Of a stretch of DNA of 64,000 bases, positions 27,353-36,660 are shown in pieces. A program made the translations under genes and the position numbers. The DNA is from Mucilaginibacter aurantiaciroseus (lineage in GTDB: Bacteria > Bacteroidota > Bacteroidia > Sphingobacteriales > Sphingobacteriaceae), in contig NZ_JAMXOF010000001.1 of NCBI RefSeq assembly GCF_024055595.1, positions 930,001-994,000 on the forward strand. The letters are read 5' to 3'. The first letter of the stretch is position 1. Each line of letters begins with the position of its first letter. The notes below the pieces were generated by a model. The model was given only the letters and a program-made list of their open reading frames with translations. It had not been told where the DNA came from and made no database searches.

Positions 27353-28084
27353 ATGAATTTTAGAAACTATTTATTCATATCAGCTGCTTGCTTATCTATC
27401 GCGGCCTGCAGCAGCGAGGATAAAAAGCCTGCCGTTAACAATAATGTGGTGGCTAAACCGGCTGTTATGGCACCGTTCCGTTTCCATAAAGCGATAGAAG
27501 TATCGCCGGGGCAAACGTACGATGTGGTTAGCTGGGGCAGGGGGTCTACACAAACCGGTTCGTTTGCTATACTGCATTCCGATTCGGCGGCTATGAAATA
27601 TAACACCACCACGGGCGACCTCGACGGCACCATTACCGATGTGTTTAATGCCGATATGGATGTTGATGGCAACCCCGAGATATTGATTCAATCCAAAGGG
27701 AAAGACACGGTTAATTACGCCAAGATCTACGCGTTCGAGTTTAATAATACCACTGCCAACAAGTTGGATTTTCCAAAACTGACCAGTTCGCAACGTAAAG
27801 GCTATCGTGGTAACGATAACTTTTACATTAAAGATGGCAAGCTGATCCGCGAGTTTCCGATCTACGACAAAAACGATTCCACCGCCAAACCTACCGGTGC
27901 CAAACGCCAGTTAGAATATGGCCTGCGCAGCAACAACTTTACGGTTACACAGTTAAGCAAGGATTCCACAGATAGCAAGACATTAATTATTGCGAAAAAA
28001 GCCGAACCTCAAAAGAAACAAAAGGTAAGCAAAAAACGCAAACAAACCGAAACCAGAAAGAAACGCCGCAGGCATAGGGCATAG
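27353..28084 (+). CDS. Unknown lipoprotein with a very basic tail
   Basis: ATG at 27353 gives 243 residues. A lipobox LSIAAC ends at about Cys18. The middle is soluble and Asp-rich (DVFNADMDVDGNPEILIQSK resembles an integrin/VCBS-like repeat that may bind calcium). The last 30 residues are strongly basic (KKQKVSKKRKQTETRKKRRR), unusual for an exported protein, and might bind RNA, DNA or acidic polymers. Its start is 15 bases after the hexosaminidase, so they are co-transcribed. The family is not recognised. Confidence 0.65.
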   Translation: MNFRNYLFISAACLSIAACSSEDKKPAVNNNVVAKPAVMAPFRFHKAIEVSPGQTYDVVSWGRGSTQTGSFAILHSDSAAMKYNTTTGDLDGTITDVFNADMDVDGNPEILIQSKGKDTVNYAKIYAFEFNNTTANKLDFPKLTSSQRKGYRGNDNFYIKDGKLIREFPIYDKNDSTAKPTGAKRQLEYGLRSNNFTVTQLSKDSTDSKTLIIAKKAEPQKKQKVSKKRKQTETRKKRRRHRA

Positions 28085-28108
28085 GCAACAAAATATGATA
28101 TTTCACCG

Positions 28109-28150
28109 CAGGTGGTTTAGCTGAATATTACTAAACCACCTGTTTTATTT
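28109..28150 (+). terminator. Terminator of the hexosaminidase-lipoprotein operon
   Basis: CAGGTGGTTTAG pairs perfectly with CTAAACCACCTG around a 10-base loop, followed by TTTTATTTT. Confidence 0.9.
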
Positions 28151-28159
28151 TCAGCATAA

Positions 28160-28447
28160 ATGATATTAGAAGAGTTTTTACACCGCTTAAAAGTTGAACA
28201 CCATACGGTGGATAAACTTACACAAGAAACCTATTACCAGCGCCTCTCGAGCTTGTTTGTAGTGTTAGAACTTGATGGCGATAACCTGAACGAAGAACAC
28301 GACCTGGGCTTAGACGCCATTCTCGACAAAATGAACGATATCAACGAGGATGACCTGCAGCAGGATATGTCTGCAGAGGATTTGGCGGTGCTGGTTAAGA
28401 AAGTGAAGACGGGGTTGGCGATTTTGATAAATAAGATTGAGGAGTAA
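28160..28447 (+). CDS. Small acidic unknown protein
   Basis: The 95-residue protein has no signal peptide or membrane segment. It looks all-helical and acidic (LDGDNLNEEHDLGLDAILDK, MNDINEDDLQQDM). The ATG is 10 bases after a terminator tail. I do not recognise the family. Codon use and the clean start and stop suggest a real gene. Confidence 0.6.
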   Translation: MILEEFLHRLKVEHHTVDKLTQETYYQRLSSLFVVLELDGDNLNEEHDLGLDAILDKMNDINEDDLQQDMSAEDLAVLVKKVKTGLAILINKIEE

Positions 28448-28471
28448 ATATACTAACTAAAAACGCACTTC

Positions 28472-28568
28472 TTTGCGAGGTACGAAGCAATCTCTTTAGG
28501 CAAGTCCAATATGCAAGGTGTACAAGTGTCCTAAAGAGATTGCTTTGTCGCTATCGCTCCTCGCAATG
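28472..28568. repeat. REP-like palindrome, copy 2
   Basis: AAGCAATCTCTTTAGG and CCTAAAGAGATTGCTT are exact reverse complements, flanked by TGCGAGGTACG and CGCTATCGCTCCTCGCA. It shares the CGCTATCGCTC word with copies 1 and 3 and lies between two convergent genes. Confidence 0.85.
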
Positions 28569-28580
28569 CCGGGAGGGAAT

Positions 28581-28616
28581 AAAAAGGGGGCTTAGCATTC
28601 GCTAAGCCCCCTTTTT
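28581..28616. terminator. Bidirectional terminator between convergent genes
   Basis: AAAAAGGGGGCTTAGC pairs perfectly with GCTAAGCCCCCTTTTT around the loop ATTC. A-run and T-run flank both sides, so it can stop transcription from either strand. Confidence 0.95.
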
Positions 28617-28630
28617 ATAAAACAAGTTCC

Positions 28631-30187
28631 TTAAAACTCATCAAACACATACGGCTCTTTAACCAGCGGTTTGCGTGGCATCATATCCTTTTCTATACTG
28701 GTTTGGTATACAAACGATGCTACGATGATGGCGGCCTGTTTAAGGTCTTCAATCTGCAGGTGTTCGTAATTATCCTGGTTGCTGTGGTGGGTTTTGGTTT
28801 CGTAATCTATCGGATCCTGGATGAACTGGAAACCCGGGATACCCGCCCAGTCAAACGACAAATGATCTGTTGAGCCGGTGTTTTTATCGGTAACTGTTTT
28901 TGCACCGAGGTTGGCAAAGGGCTCAAACCATTTTTGGAAGATCGGCATAATGGCTTTGTTGCTTTGGGTGAAGATCCCGCGGATCTTACCTGTGCCGTTG
29001 TCCAAATTATAATAGGCCGATACCTTTGATTGTTCTGGTTTTAGCTTATAATCCATCCCCATAAAATGGTTTTTGGCATAATTATATGAGCCGTATATAC
29101 CCTGTTCTTCGCCATCCCATAAGGCAATGCGGATGGTACGTTTTGGTTTAAGGCCTAATGAATCAATTAGCCTCACAACTTCCATCATCACAATACAACC
29201 CGCGGCGTTATCGGTAGCGCCGGTAGCCGACTGCCACGAATCCAGGTGACCGCCAAGCATCACCAGTTGCGATTTGAGTTTAGGATCGGTACCCGGGATC
29301 TCGCCAACTACGTTATAGCCCTTAATGTCATCGGTTGAGGCTTTTGCCTGTATATTAACGGCAAGTTCTACAGGATGACCGCTTTGGATCAGGCGTTTAA
29401 TTTTTTGTCCGTCCTCGTAAGCCATGCTTAGCTGAGGGATGGCCGCAGGTGCGGTAAGCTTATGTTCGGCATTACCCTGCACAAATACGGTACCATTGTT
29501 GTTGCTTTCCCCTGCGCCTATCAATCCTAATGCCCCCGAGCTTTTCATCAGCACATCAACCTTACTAATTATTTTAAAATATCCTCCGTACTGCGCCATC
29601 TGCTCACGAGTTACCATGTAGGTATCTTTCATGTTTGCCAGTTCCATGTCGGTTAAGCGTTCGGCCAAAGGTTTAAAGTTTACGTCTTTCATTTGATTGC
29701 CGGCAACGGCTATCAGGATAAATTTACCTTTAAAATCATTAAGATGCGCCGCAATGTAAGTGGTATCCATTGCCTGTGCCGGGGTTATTAAGGCAACCTG
29801 CCCTTGTTCTGTGCCATTGGTAGCTGCGCTCCAGGGGTTGGGGTAAGCCATAACAGGCTGCACATAAGGCGCTTTCATAATAATGCTGAAACCCTGCAAG
29901 TCCCACTGTTTACCAAAATTGCCCCATGGTTCAAGCTTGGCGTTCACCAATCCCCATTTGGTCATGGTTTCTACCGCCCAGTTGGCAGCACGTTTATAAC
30001 CCGGCGAAGCGGTAAGCCTCGGCCCGGCCACGTCGGTTAAGTAATGCGCTATCTTGGGGATCTGCGAGCTGCTCATTTCGGCACGGCGGATGCGGCTAAA
30101 AACAGCGGTATCCGGCCCTTGTGCAAATGCCGGTATGCCGCCAAGCAAACCCGCGGCTAAGGTTAATTTTAAGGTGAAGTGTTTCAT
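28631..30187 (-). CDS. Secreted M28 zinc aminopeptidase-like peptidase
   Basis: The 518-residue protein has a signal peptide MKHFTLKLTLAAGLLGGIPA (then FAQ). An M28 domain with an inserted PA-type segment follows. Metal-site motifs are GGHLDSW (His near 312), ATDNAAGC (Asp near 323), WDGEEQG (near 358) and the late GSTDHLSFDWAGIPG. These fit a two-zinc exopeptidase in the periplasm. The start ATG at 30187 gives a clean signal. It is transcribed alone, leftward, divergent from the BatA gene. Confidence 0.94.
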   Translation of the reverse strand: MKHFTLKLTLAAGLLGGIPAFAQGPDTAVFSRIRRAEMSSSQIPKIAHYLTDVAGPRLTASPGYKRAANWAVETMTKWGLVNAKLEPWGNFGKQWDLQGFSIIMKAPYVQPVMAYPNPWSAATNGTEQGQVALITPAQAMDTTYIAAHLNDFKGKFILIAVAGNQMKDVNFKPLAERLTDMELANMKDTYMVTREQMAQYGGYFKIISKVDVLMKSSGALGLIGAGESNNNGTVFVQGNAEHKLTAPAAIPQLSMAYEDGQKIKRLIQSGHPVELAVNIQAKASTDDIKGYNVVGEIPGTDPKLKSQLVMLGGHLDSWQSATGATDNAAGCIVMMEVVRLIDSLGLKPKRTIRIALWDGEEQGIYGSYNYAKNHFMGMDYKLKPEQSKVSAYYNLDNGTGKIRGIFTQSNKAIMPIFQKWFEPFANLGAKTVTDKNTGSTDHLSFDWAGIPGFQFIQDPIDYETKTHHSNQDNYEHLQIEDLKQAAIIVASFVYQTSIEKDMMPRKPLVKEPYVFDEF

Positions 30188-30395
30188 TTTTAGTGTTAGA
30201 GTTGAATCCTAATTTACAGTAATGTTCTGTTAAGTGCAAATGTGATTTGGTTCACCCCGTAGAGGCGCAATACTCTGCGTTTCCATTAATGTTTTGATTT
30301 GGGTTACAGTAAAGGATCTGCAAAGTTTACTCGTCCTAAAATAAGTTGACCTGATATCGTTCCTGCATCTGCTCAATAATTTGCACATTTGCGTA

Positions 30396-32453
30396 ATGCA
30401 CTTTTTGTATCCCGCTTTTTTATTTGCATGTTTAACGCTGGCCATCCCGGTCATCATTCATCTGTTCAATTTTAGGCGGTACAAAAAGGTGTTGTTCAGT
30501 AATGTGCAGTTCCTTAAGGAGGTGCAGGAGCAGCAGGCGAGTCGCCGTAACATTAAAGAGCGGCTGATATTAGCTTCGCGATTGTTAGCCCTGTTATTTT
30601 TAGTGCTGGCATTCGCCCGGCCATACATCCTCGGTAAAGACGATGCTAATGCAGGCAAGCAGCAGGTAGTGAGCATATTTGTAGATAATTCCTATTCGAT
30701 GCAAACCCTTAACCGCGAGGGCAGCCTTTTGGACGAGGCCAAACAAAAAGCCAAACAAATAGCAGCGGCATATCACATTAACGACCGTTTCCAACTAATC
30801 ACCCAGGATTTTGAAGGTAAACACCAGCGACTGCTCAACCGAGCCGAGTTTAACGACGCGGTGGACGCCGTAAAGATCAGCCCGCAAAGCAGGCAGCTAA
30901 ATCAGGTTTTGGCAAGGCAAAATAGCTTGCTGGACATGCAGGCAGGCGCGGTAAAAAACGTATATGTCCTGTCAGATTTTCAAAAGAATATGGCGGGAAA
31001 TTCTGCTATCACGGATTCTGGCCTCCCGGTCAGCCTCATTCAGCTAAAAGCTAACCCGCTGCCCAATGTAGCGGTAGATTCGGTTTGGATGCTGAACGCC
31101 ACGCATCGCCCCGGCGAAAGTGAGAAGATGGTGGTGAGGCTGCGCAACTACGCCGATAAAGCGGCAGAGAAGATCCCGCTGAAACTGATCATAAACGGTG
31201 TACAAAAAGCCATTGGCAGTTTTACGGTAAAAGAGCGATCGGCACAAACAGATACCTTATCGTTCTCTGGTTTGCAGGATGGCTGGCAGCGTGCCGAGAT
31301 CCAACTGCAGGATAACCCTATCACGTTCGATAATAAGTTCTATTTTACTTTTAACGTTACCAAACAACTGCCCGTATTGCTGATAAACGGCGGCGCGCCC
31401 AATAAATATTTAAGCGCTGTTTTTGCTACGGATGCCTTCTTTGCGCCTAAACAGGTGCCGGATGGTAATGTAGATTATGCGGGGCTGAATGCTTATCCGA
31501 TAATCGTACTGAGTGATATTAAAACCGTGTCGGCAGGTTTGGCGCAGCAATTAAAAACGTATGTAAGCAAGGGTGGCACCCTGATGGTGTTCCCGTCCGT
31601 AGGTGCGGATCTTAATAGTTATAAAGCATTTTTACAGCCGATGGGTGCCGCTTACCCAACAGGTTTGGTGGAAGCCTTAACCAAAGTATCAGCCATCAAC
31701 CTGCAAAGCCGCATCTTTAAAAGCATTTTCGAAACATCGCCACAAAACCCCGATTTGCCAATCGTATATAAATATTATGCATTAAACAATGGTACACGCC
31801 AAGGCGAATACCTGATGAAGCTGAAAGATGGCGCAACCCTATGGCAGGGCTCAGCATTGGGCAGGGGCAGGGTTTACGTAGCCGCCGTAGCCTTGGATGA
31901 AGTTTATAGCAACCTGCCGGTACACGCGTTGTTTGTGCCGGTGATGTTAAGGATAGCCTTGCTGAGCGGCCACGACCAACCGCTGTTTTATACCGCGGGC
32001 AATAACGAACCTATTGAAACCGTTCCGCTACAATCTACTGAGAAACAGCTGGTGAAACTGGTGAAGGATAAGCAAACCATCATCCCCGAAGTAAAACAGC
32101 AGGAGGGCAGCACCGTGCTTTACCTGCCCGATCAACTGACCGAAACCGGGATCTATGATCTTAAAAAGCAGGACAGCACAGCCGCGGTTTTGGCTTTTAA
32201 CGATAACCGCAGCGAAAGCGACCTGAGCTATCTGACATCGGCAGAATTGGAAAAACTGTTCCCAAAAAACGCGTTTTTGTTAAACGCGAATAAATTAAAT
32301 GCAGAAAGCCTTACAGGAGCTGCAAATTCGGGTCTTCAATTATGGAAACTTTGTATAATTTTGGTGCTGATATTTCTGGCTGCCGAAACGCTGCTGATCC
32401 GGTACTATAAAACCGGCAAATCAAACGTTACGCAATCTGCAGATATCAACTAA
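30396..32453 (+). CDS. BatA-domain membrane protein with vWA-like region
   Basis: ATG at 30396 gives 685 residues. The N-terminus is the Bacteroidota BatA signature: MHFLYPAFLFACLTLAIPVI, then IHLFNFRRYKK, then a second membrane helix. A vWA-like domain follows, with FVDNSYSM (near residue 95) as a MIDAS-type DxSxS motif. A Rossmann-like domain (PVLLINGGAPNKYLSAVF) and a C-terminal membrane helix end the protein. The family sits in Bacteroidota envelope-stress or aerotolerance loci, but its precise role is not known. It is followed 20 bases later by the dihydroorotase-like gene. Confidence 0.88.
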   Translation: MHFLYPAFLFACLTLAIPVIIHLFNFRRYKKVLFSNVQFLKEVQEQQASRRNIKERLILASRLLALLFLVLAFARPYILGKDDANAGKQQVVSIFVDNSYSMQTLNREGSLLDEAKQKAKQIAAAYHINDRFQLITQDFEGKHQRLLNRAEFNDAVDAVKISPQSRQLNQVLARQNSLLDMQAGAVKNVYVLSDFQKNMAGNSAITDSGLPVSLIQLKANPLPNVAVDSVWMLNATHRPGESEKMVVRLRNYADKAAEKIPLKLIINGVQKAIGSFTVKERSAQTDTLSFSGLQDGWQRAEIQLQDNPITFDNKFYFTFNVTKQLPVLLINGGAPNKYLSAVFATDAFFAPKQVPDGNVDYAGLNAYPIIVLSDIKTVSAGLAQQLKTYVSKGGTLMVFPSVGADLNSYKAFLQPMGAAYPTGLVEALTKVSAINLQSRIFKSIFETSPQNPDLPIVYKYYALNNGTRQGEYLMKLKDGATLWQGSALGRGRVYVAAVALDEVYSNLPVHALFVPVMLRIALLSGHDQPLFYTAGNNEPIETVPLQSTEKQLVKLVKDKQTIIPEVKQQEGSTVLYLPDQLTETGIYDLKKQDSTAAVLAFNDNRSESDLSYLTSAELEKLFPKNAFLLNANKLNAESLTGAANSGLQLWKLCIILVLIFLAAETLLIRYYKTGKSNVTQSADIN

Positions 32454-32473
32454 CCCATCATAAAACAGCGCAA

Positions 32474-33727
32474 ATGAATTTGCTAATCAAATCCGCCACT
32501 GTTGTAGACCCCGCTTCGCCTTTTCATAACAAGGTTGCCGATATTTTAATTGAGAAAGGCATCATTACCAAAATAGCAAAATTGATAGATAGCGATGTGA
32601 AATCGGTTGACGCCAAAGGCTATTACGTTTCGCCGGGATTTTTTGACCTGAATTGTAACGTTGGCGAGCTTGGCTTAGAAGTAAAGGAAGACCTGCATAC
32701 TGGTACGGCAGCAGCAGCGGCAGGTGGTTTCACCGGCATAGCACTGATGCCTAACACCCAGCCGCCTGTACATTCAAAAGCCGAGGTAGAATACCTGATA
32801 AACCGGGCGAAAGGTAATTTGGTAGATATATATCCCCTTGGGGCCATCTCCCACAAACGTGAAGGCATAGATATGGCCGAGATGTTTGATATGTTTAAAA
32901 GCGGTGCAAAAGCCTTTACAGATGGCAACCGCCCCGTGCAGGATGCCGGACTGATGGAACGCGCGTTGCTTTACGTGCAAAACTTTGGCGCCAAGGTGAT
33001 CTCGTACCCCGAAGATACTTCGATAGCCGGGAAGGCGAAAGTGAACGAAGGTGTGGTAAGCACCATGCTGGGCATGAAAGGCATCCCCGCGCTTGCCGAA
33101 GAATTGATGATAGCCCGCGACCTTTACCTGGCCCAGGATACGAACTCCGAAATCCACTTCACTACCATATCTACCGAGCACGCCGTAGAACTCATCCGCG
33201 AAGCGAAACGCAAAGGGGTTAAAGTTACCTGCGACGTTGCCGCGCATAACCTGGTACTTACCGATGAAGCCTTGATGGGCTTTGACAGCCTATATAAAGT
33301 AAAGCCGCCACTACGCACCCAAAAGGATGTAGACGCGCTGATAGCCGGGCTAAAAGATGGCACTATCGATGCCATTGTAAGTCAGCACACCCCGCACGAG
33401 ATAGAATTTAAAGATGTAGAGTTTGAGGTTGCCGAATATGGCATCATCGGCCTGCAAACGGCTTTCTCGCTGGCCTTACAAGCCGGGTTGACTGCAGAGC
33501 AGATCGTACAGAAGCTATCCATCAACCCACGTAAAATATTAAATGTTGCGGTGCCGGCGCTAAGCGAAAACGCGACCGCCAACCTCGTTGTATTCAGCAC
33601 CGAAGGCGAGTGGGCGTACAGCCGCGCGGTTAACCGCTCAAAAAGTTATAATTCGCCGTTTTTAGGGGCGAACTTAAAAGGAAAAGTATTGTTAACCTGT
33701 AATAACAACCAAATCTCAAAAAACTAA
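32474..33727 (+). CDS. Dihydroorotase-like protein lacking metal ligands, probably not catalytic
   Basis: The 417-residue protein is a type I dihydroorotase homologue along its full length. In active enzymes the motif DxHxH binds zinc; here it reads DLNCNVGELG, with both His replaced by Asn. The usual VHAED reads SYPED, HVCHVST reads HFTTIST, and TDHAPH reads SQHTPH. So most metal and catalytic residues are gone while the fold is kept. It may be a structural partner like the inactive PyrC' of some aspartate transcarbamoylases, or have a new role beside BatA and DUF4199. No pyrB is nearby. The true pyrC is presumably elsewhere. Confidence 0.85.
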   Translation: MNLLIKSATVVDPASPFHNKVADILIEKGIITKIAKLIDSDVKSVDAKGYYVSPGFFDLNCNVGELGLEVKEDLHTGTAAAAAGGFTGIALMPNTQPPVHSKAEVEYLINRAKGNLVDIYPLGAISHKREGIDMAEMFDMFKSGAKAFTDGNRPVQDAGLMERALLYVQNFGAKVISYPEDTSIAGKAKVNEGVVSTMLGMKGIPALAEELMIARDLYLAQDTNSEIHFTTISTEHAVELIREAKRKGVKVTCDVAAHNLVLTDEALMGFDSLYKVKPPLRTQKDVDALIAGLKDGTIDAIVSQHTPHEIEFKDVEFEVAEYGIIGLQTAFSLALQAGLTAEQIVQKLSINPRKILNVAVPALSENATANLVVFSTEGEWAYSRAVNRSKSYNSPFLGANLKGKVLLTCNNNQISKN

Positions 33728-33739
33728 CACCTACCAAAC

Positions 33740-34408
33740 ATGACCGACCCAAAAGTAAGCTTAGCCGTTACCGGCGCATTACAGGCTTTTACACAATACG
33801 GTGGCTTTGATGCCACAGCACTTACAGCAAAATTCGAAGCGGTATTTTCTTCAGATGATGATTTTTTAACCAAGGTTGATTTGCTTGACGGCGTATTTGA
33901 CGATGAACCACAGTTAGAAGAACTTCGCGAGGTTTTCTTTGACCTGTTAATGATCAACTTCTTTAGCGAAGACGTTAAGAAACTGGAAGACGATTACCTG
34001 GAAACCCCGGAGTGGGAAGACATTGAAGAACAAACCCTTGACCGTGGAACCGAGTTGTTGAACCTGCTTTTATACCTTAACGAGTGCGAGGACGAAGACA
34101 TTGACCCTGAACTGGAAGATTACCTGAAAGAATTTTTGCTGGTAGATGAAGACGAGTTCCAGGATGAATACCGCATTTACGAGCCGGTAATAGCGCACCA
34201 AATACTGGTAGAAAGCCCGGTTAGCGAAGTAGCCAAAGTTGCCCAAACCCTAGCAGAAGATTCTGAAGTGAAGGAGTTGTTTTACCCGATGATCTGTTTC
34301 TTCCAAAACCCCGAAGCAGGCGATGCCGATAAAGCAGCCATAGCAGAAAATGCCGTAAACAAGCCGTTTGATATGGCTGTTGTAGAAATTTTGTATAGCT
34401 TTAAATAA
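33740..34408 (+). CDS. Unknown very acidic protein
   Basis: The 222-residue protein is highly acidic (for example LEDDYLETPEWEDIEEQTLD and LVDEDEFQDEYR), all-helical in appearance, with no signal peptide. I do not recognise a family. It starts 12 bases after the dihydroorotase-like gene and is followed 24 bases later by DUF4199, so the four genes from BatA onwards read as one operon. Confidence 0.75.
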   Translation: MTDPKVSLAVTGALQAFTQYGGFDATALTAKFEAVFSSDDDFLTKVDLLDGVFDDEPQLEELREVFFDLLMINFFSEDVKKLEDDYLETPEWEDIEEQTLDRGTELLNLLLYLNECEDEDIDPELEDYLKEFLLVDEDEFQDEYRIYEPVIAHQILVESPVSEVAKVAQTLAEDSEVKELFYPMICFFQNPEAGDADKAAIAENAVNKPFDMAVVEILYSFK

Positions 34409-34432
34409 TCCTAATATTAAACCTAAATTATC

Positions 34433-35035
34433 ATGAGTGAAGAATTAGATAAATCAATAAAAAAGAATGCTGTTCCGGTGGGGTTGATCATGGGGATAAT
34501 AGTTACGGTAATAAGTATCCTTTCGTTTTACGTGATGACGTCTACAACATCTACTATACTTATCTCTGCCGCTCCAATTGTATTATCGGTTATTATTCCA
34601 ATAATATTAGCTGTTATTTATAGCAAACAATTAAGAACCAAAATTGGTGGTTTCTGGAATTTCAGGCAAGCAACCTCCGGCATATTTATTATGCTGCTGA
34701 TATCGTTTGCAGTACAATTTGTTGTAAGGGATATGGTGTTCGCTAAGGTTATTGAGCCGGACATGGTATCTAAAATGGAGACCACGATGGTTGCATCAGT
34801 TACTCTAATGCTTGAAAAAAGTAAAGTTAGCCAGGAAGATATTGATAAACAGATCGACAAAATCCAAAAGAGTTTTGATGAACAAAAAAACCCTACAATT
34901 GGCAAGCAGGTACAGGCAGTAGCTATTAATACTATATTTTTGTTTGTATTAGCGCTGATACTTGCAGCATTCCTAAAAAAAGAAAATCATACCTTCAATC
35001 TGAATGACGAATTAGAAAGCGAGCCAACAGTTTAG
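34433..35035 (+). CDS. DUF4199 family membrane protein
   Basis: The 200-residue protein has four hydrophobic segments (about residues 15-35, 42-62, 78-95 and 160-180) and a hydrophilic helical part between the third and fourth. This matches the Bacteroidota DUF4199 family, often found with glycosyltransferase and dihydroorotase-like genes. Function unknown. It ends the BatA operon and is followed by a terminator. Confidence 0.8.
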   Translation: MSEELDKSIKKNAVPVGLIMGIIVTVISILSFYVMTSTTSTILISAAPIVLSVIIPIILAVIYSKQLRTKIGGFWNFRQATSGIFIMLLISFAVQFVVRDMVFAKVIEPDMVSKMETTMVASVTLMLEKSKVSQEDIDKQIDKIQKSFDEQKNPTIGKQVQAVAINTIFLFVLALILAAFLKKENHTFNLNDELESEPTV

Positions 35036-35056
35036 TTTTCGGTTGACACAAAATAC

Positions 35057-35088
35057 AAGCCCGGCTATTAGTTTAGTCGGGCTTTTTT
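35057..35088 (+). terminator. Terminator of the BatA-DUF4199 operon
   Basis: AAGCCCGGCT pairs with AGTCGGGCTT (one G-T pair) around an 8-base loop, followed by TTTT. Confidence 0.8.
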
Positions 35089-35255
35089 ATTTGAGATAAT
35101 TTGCGTATATTAAGGTACCCGATCAGCAATTTCAGAATTATAATTCCCGGATAAATGGTGGCAAAGGTTTGACACCACGTTTTCAGGTCAAAAGCAAACC
35201 CTTTTAGGGCGAACCACGGGCGAATAAAAGACGAAAAAAAGTGAAATTTTACCAC

Positions 35256-35288
35256 AAAAAAGCCGCTCCAAAACTGGAGCGGCTTTTT
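35256..35288. terminator. Terminator downstream of rseP, usable from both strands
   Basis: AAAAAGCCGCTCCA pairs perfectly with TGGAGCGGCTTTTT around AAAC. It lies 25 bases after the rseP stop on the minus strand. The A-run and T-run permit termination in either direction. Confidence 0.92.
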
Positions 35289-35312
35289 TTATTTTTTCGA
35301 TATGCGAACAAA

Positions 35313-36644
35313 TTATTTTTTCATCACCTGTTTCACAATATCGTTACCAAAAGCAAATACCATTAGTGAGATCAGTAGCACAAAACCTACGATCTGCGCA
35401 CGTTCCAGGAACTTGTCGCTTAACGGTTTGCCCTTTATCATCTCTATTAAAAGAAATACGGTGTGCCCGCCATCTAATCCCGGTATCGGCAATAGGTTTG
35501 TTAGCGCTAATACCATCGAAAGGAAGCCCACAAGGCTCCAAAAGCGAATCCAGTCTACATGGCTACCAAACATCACCGCTATGCCTATAGGGCTTGATAT
35601 GGCTTTACGCGCCTTAACCTGGCCGGTGAATATTTTACCTATGCCTTTGGCATTATCGGTAAACATGCTCCAGGCTTTTGTAGCCCCAATTGGTAATGAA
35701 CCCAGAAAACCATATTTTATGGTAGTGTCTTGCGGTAATTGGACTTTAGGTTTAAAACCCAATACTCCTTCAGCATTAATTTGCGCGGCAACCTGTTGTA
35801 GTGAATCACCACGTTTTATGGTAAGCTGCACCTTTTTATTTTTATTTGCCCGTAATTGAGCCTGCACCTGGTCAAAATAGGCCACAGCATTACCATTTAC
35901 AGTAAGTATACTATCCCCCTTTTTTAAACCCGCCTGTTCGGCACCGCTTTTATGAGCAATTGTATCAATTGCAAATTTTATACGCGGGACACGGTTAATA
36001 AATTCTTCGATACCAAAATCAGATAGGTCATTGAGTATAGTTGGAGGTACCTTAATATCAAGGGTATCATTACCACGCTGAACGTTAAGTACCGTTTTAT
36101 CAAGTAATACTTTGGAACTGATCAGGTCCTCGAATCTCACAATGGGTTTGCTGTTTACCGAGTTAATCTTATCCCCGGCCTTTAAGCCCATTTTTGTACC
36201 GATCTTGCCCGGAACAATACCATATTTGATATTAGCGTTAGGGGTGTAGGTTTCGCCGTAGCGGATGGTTAACACCCAAAATATGAAAATACCTACTATA
36301 ATGTTAACGATGATGCCGCCCAGCATTACAATTAGACGCTGCCAGGCCGGTTTAGAACGAAACTCCCAGGGTTGCGGCGGGCCCGCCAATTGGTCGGTAT
36401 CCATAGATTCATCTATCATACCGGCAATTTTTACGTAGCCACCTAAAGGTAACCAGCCAATGCCGTACTCAACACCTTTGTAGTTGAATTTAAAAAGACT
36501 TACACCCCAGGCATCAAAAAATAAGTAAAATTTCTCAACCTTTATCCCGAAAGCGCGGGCGGCTAAAAAGTGCCCAAACTCGTGTAGTATCACTAAAATT
36601 GAAAGACCAAGTATTAATTGGCCGGCCATTATTAAAAAGCTCAT
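35313..36644 (-). CDS. rseP: RIP metalloprotease RseP (M50)
   Basis: RseP is a membrane-embedded zinc protease that cuts anti-sigma factors and signal-peptide remnants. The 443-residue protein has the HEFGH motif at residues 21-25 in the first membrane helix, two PDZ domains in the middle (near residues 130-310, with GLKAGDKINSVNSK and GLKKGDSILTVNG), and the second metal motif PGLDGGH near residue 388. Length fits the family. dxr lies 16 bases upstream in the same direction, so they share a transcript. Confidence 0.95.
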   Translation of the reverse strand: MSFLIMAGQLILGLSILVILHEFGHFLAARAFGIKVEKFYLFFDAWGVSLFKFNYKGVEYGIGWLPLGGYVKIAGMIDESMDTDQLAGPPQPWEFRSKPAWQRLIVMLGGIIVNIIVGIFIFWVLTIRYGETYTPNANIKYGIVPGKIGTKMGLKAGDKINSVNSKPIVRFEDLISSKVLLDKTVLNVQRGNDTLDIKVPPTILNDLSDFGIEEFINRVPRIKFAIDTIAHKSGAEQAGLKKGDSILTVNGNAVAYFDQVQAQLRANKNKKVQLTIKRGDSLQQVAAQINAEGVLGFKPKVQLPQDTTIKYGFLGSLPIGATKAWSMFTDNAKGIGKIFTGQVKARKAISSPIGIAVMFGSHVDWIRFWSLVGFLSMVLALTNLLPIPGLDGGHTVFLLIEMIKGKPLSDKFLERAQIVGFVLLISLMVFAFGNDIVKQVMKK

Positions 36645-36660
36645 CCGTAGTATTTATGTA

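Noticed and set aside
32774..33247. A 157-codon frame opposite the dihydroorotase-like gene
   Set aside because: It is antisense to a full-length, well-supported gene and looks like a mirror of its codons rather than a protein.
32474..33727. Calling this gene a functional pyrC
   Set aside because: The zinc-binding DxHxH and other catalytic residues are absent.
35073..35255. A 60-codon hydrophobic frame on the minus strand between two terminators
   Set aside because: It lies in a terminator-rich gap, has no start context and reads across hairpin sequence, so it is probably not coding.
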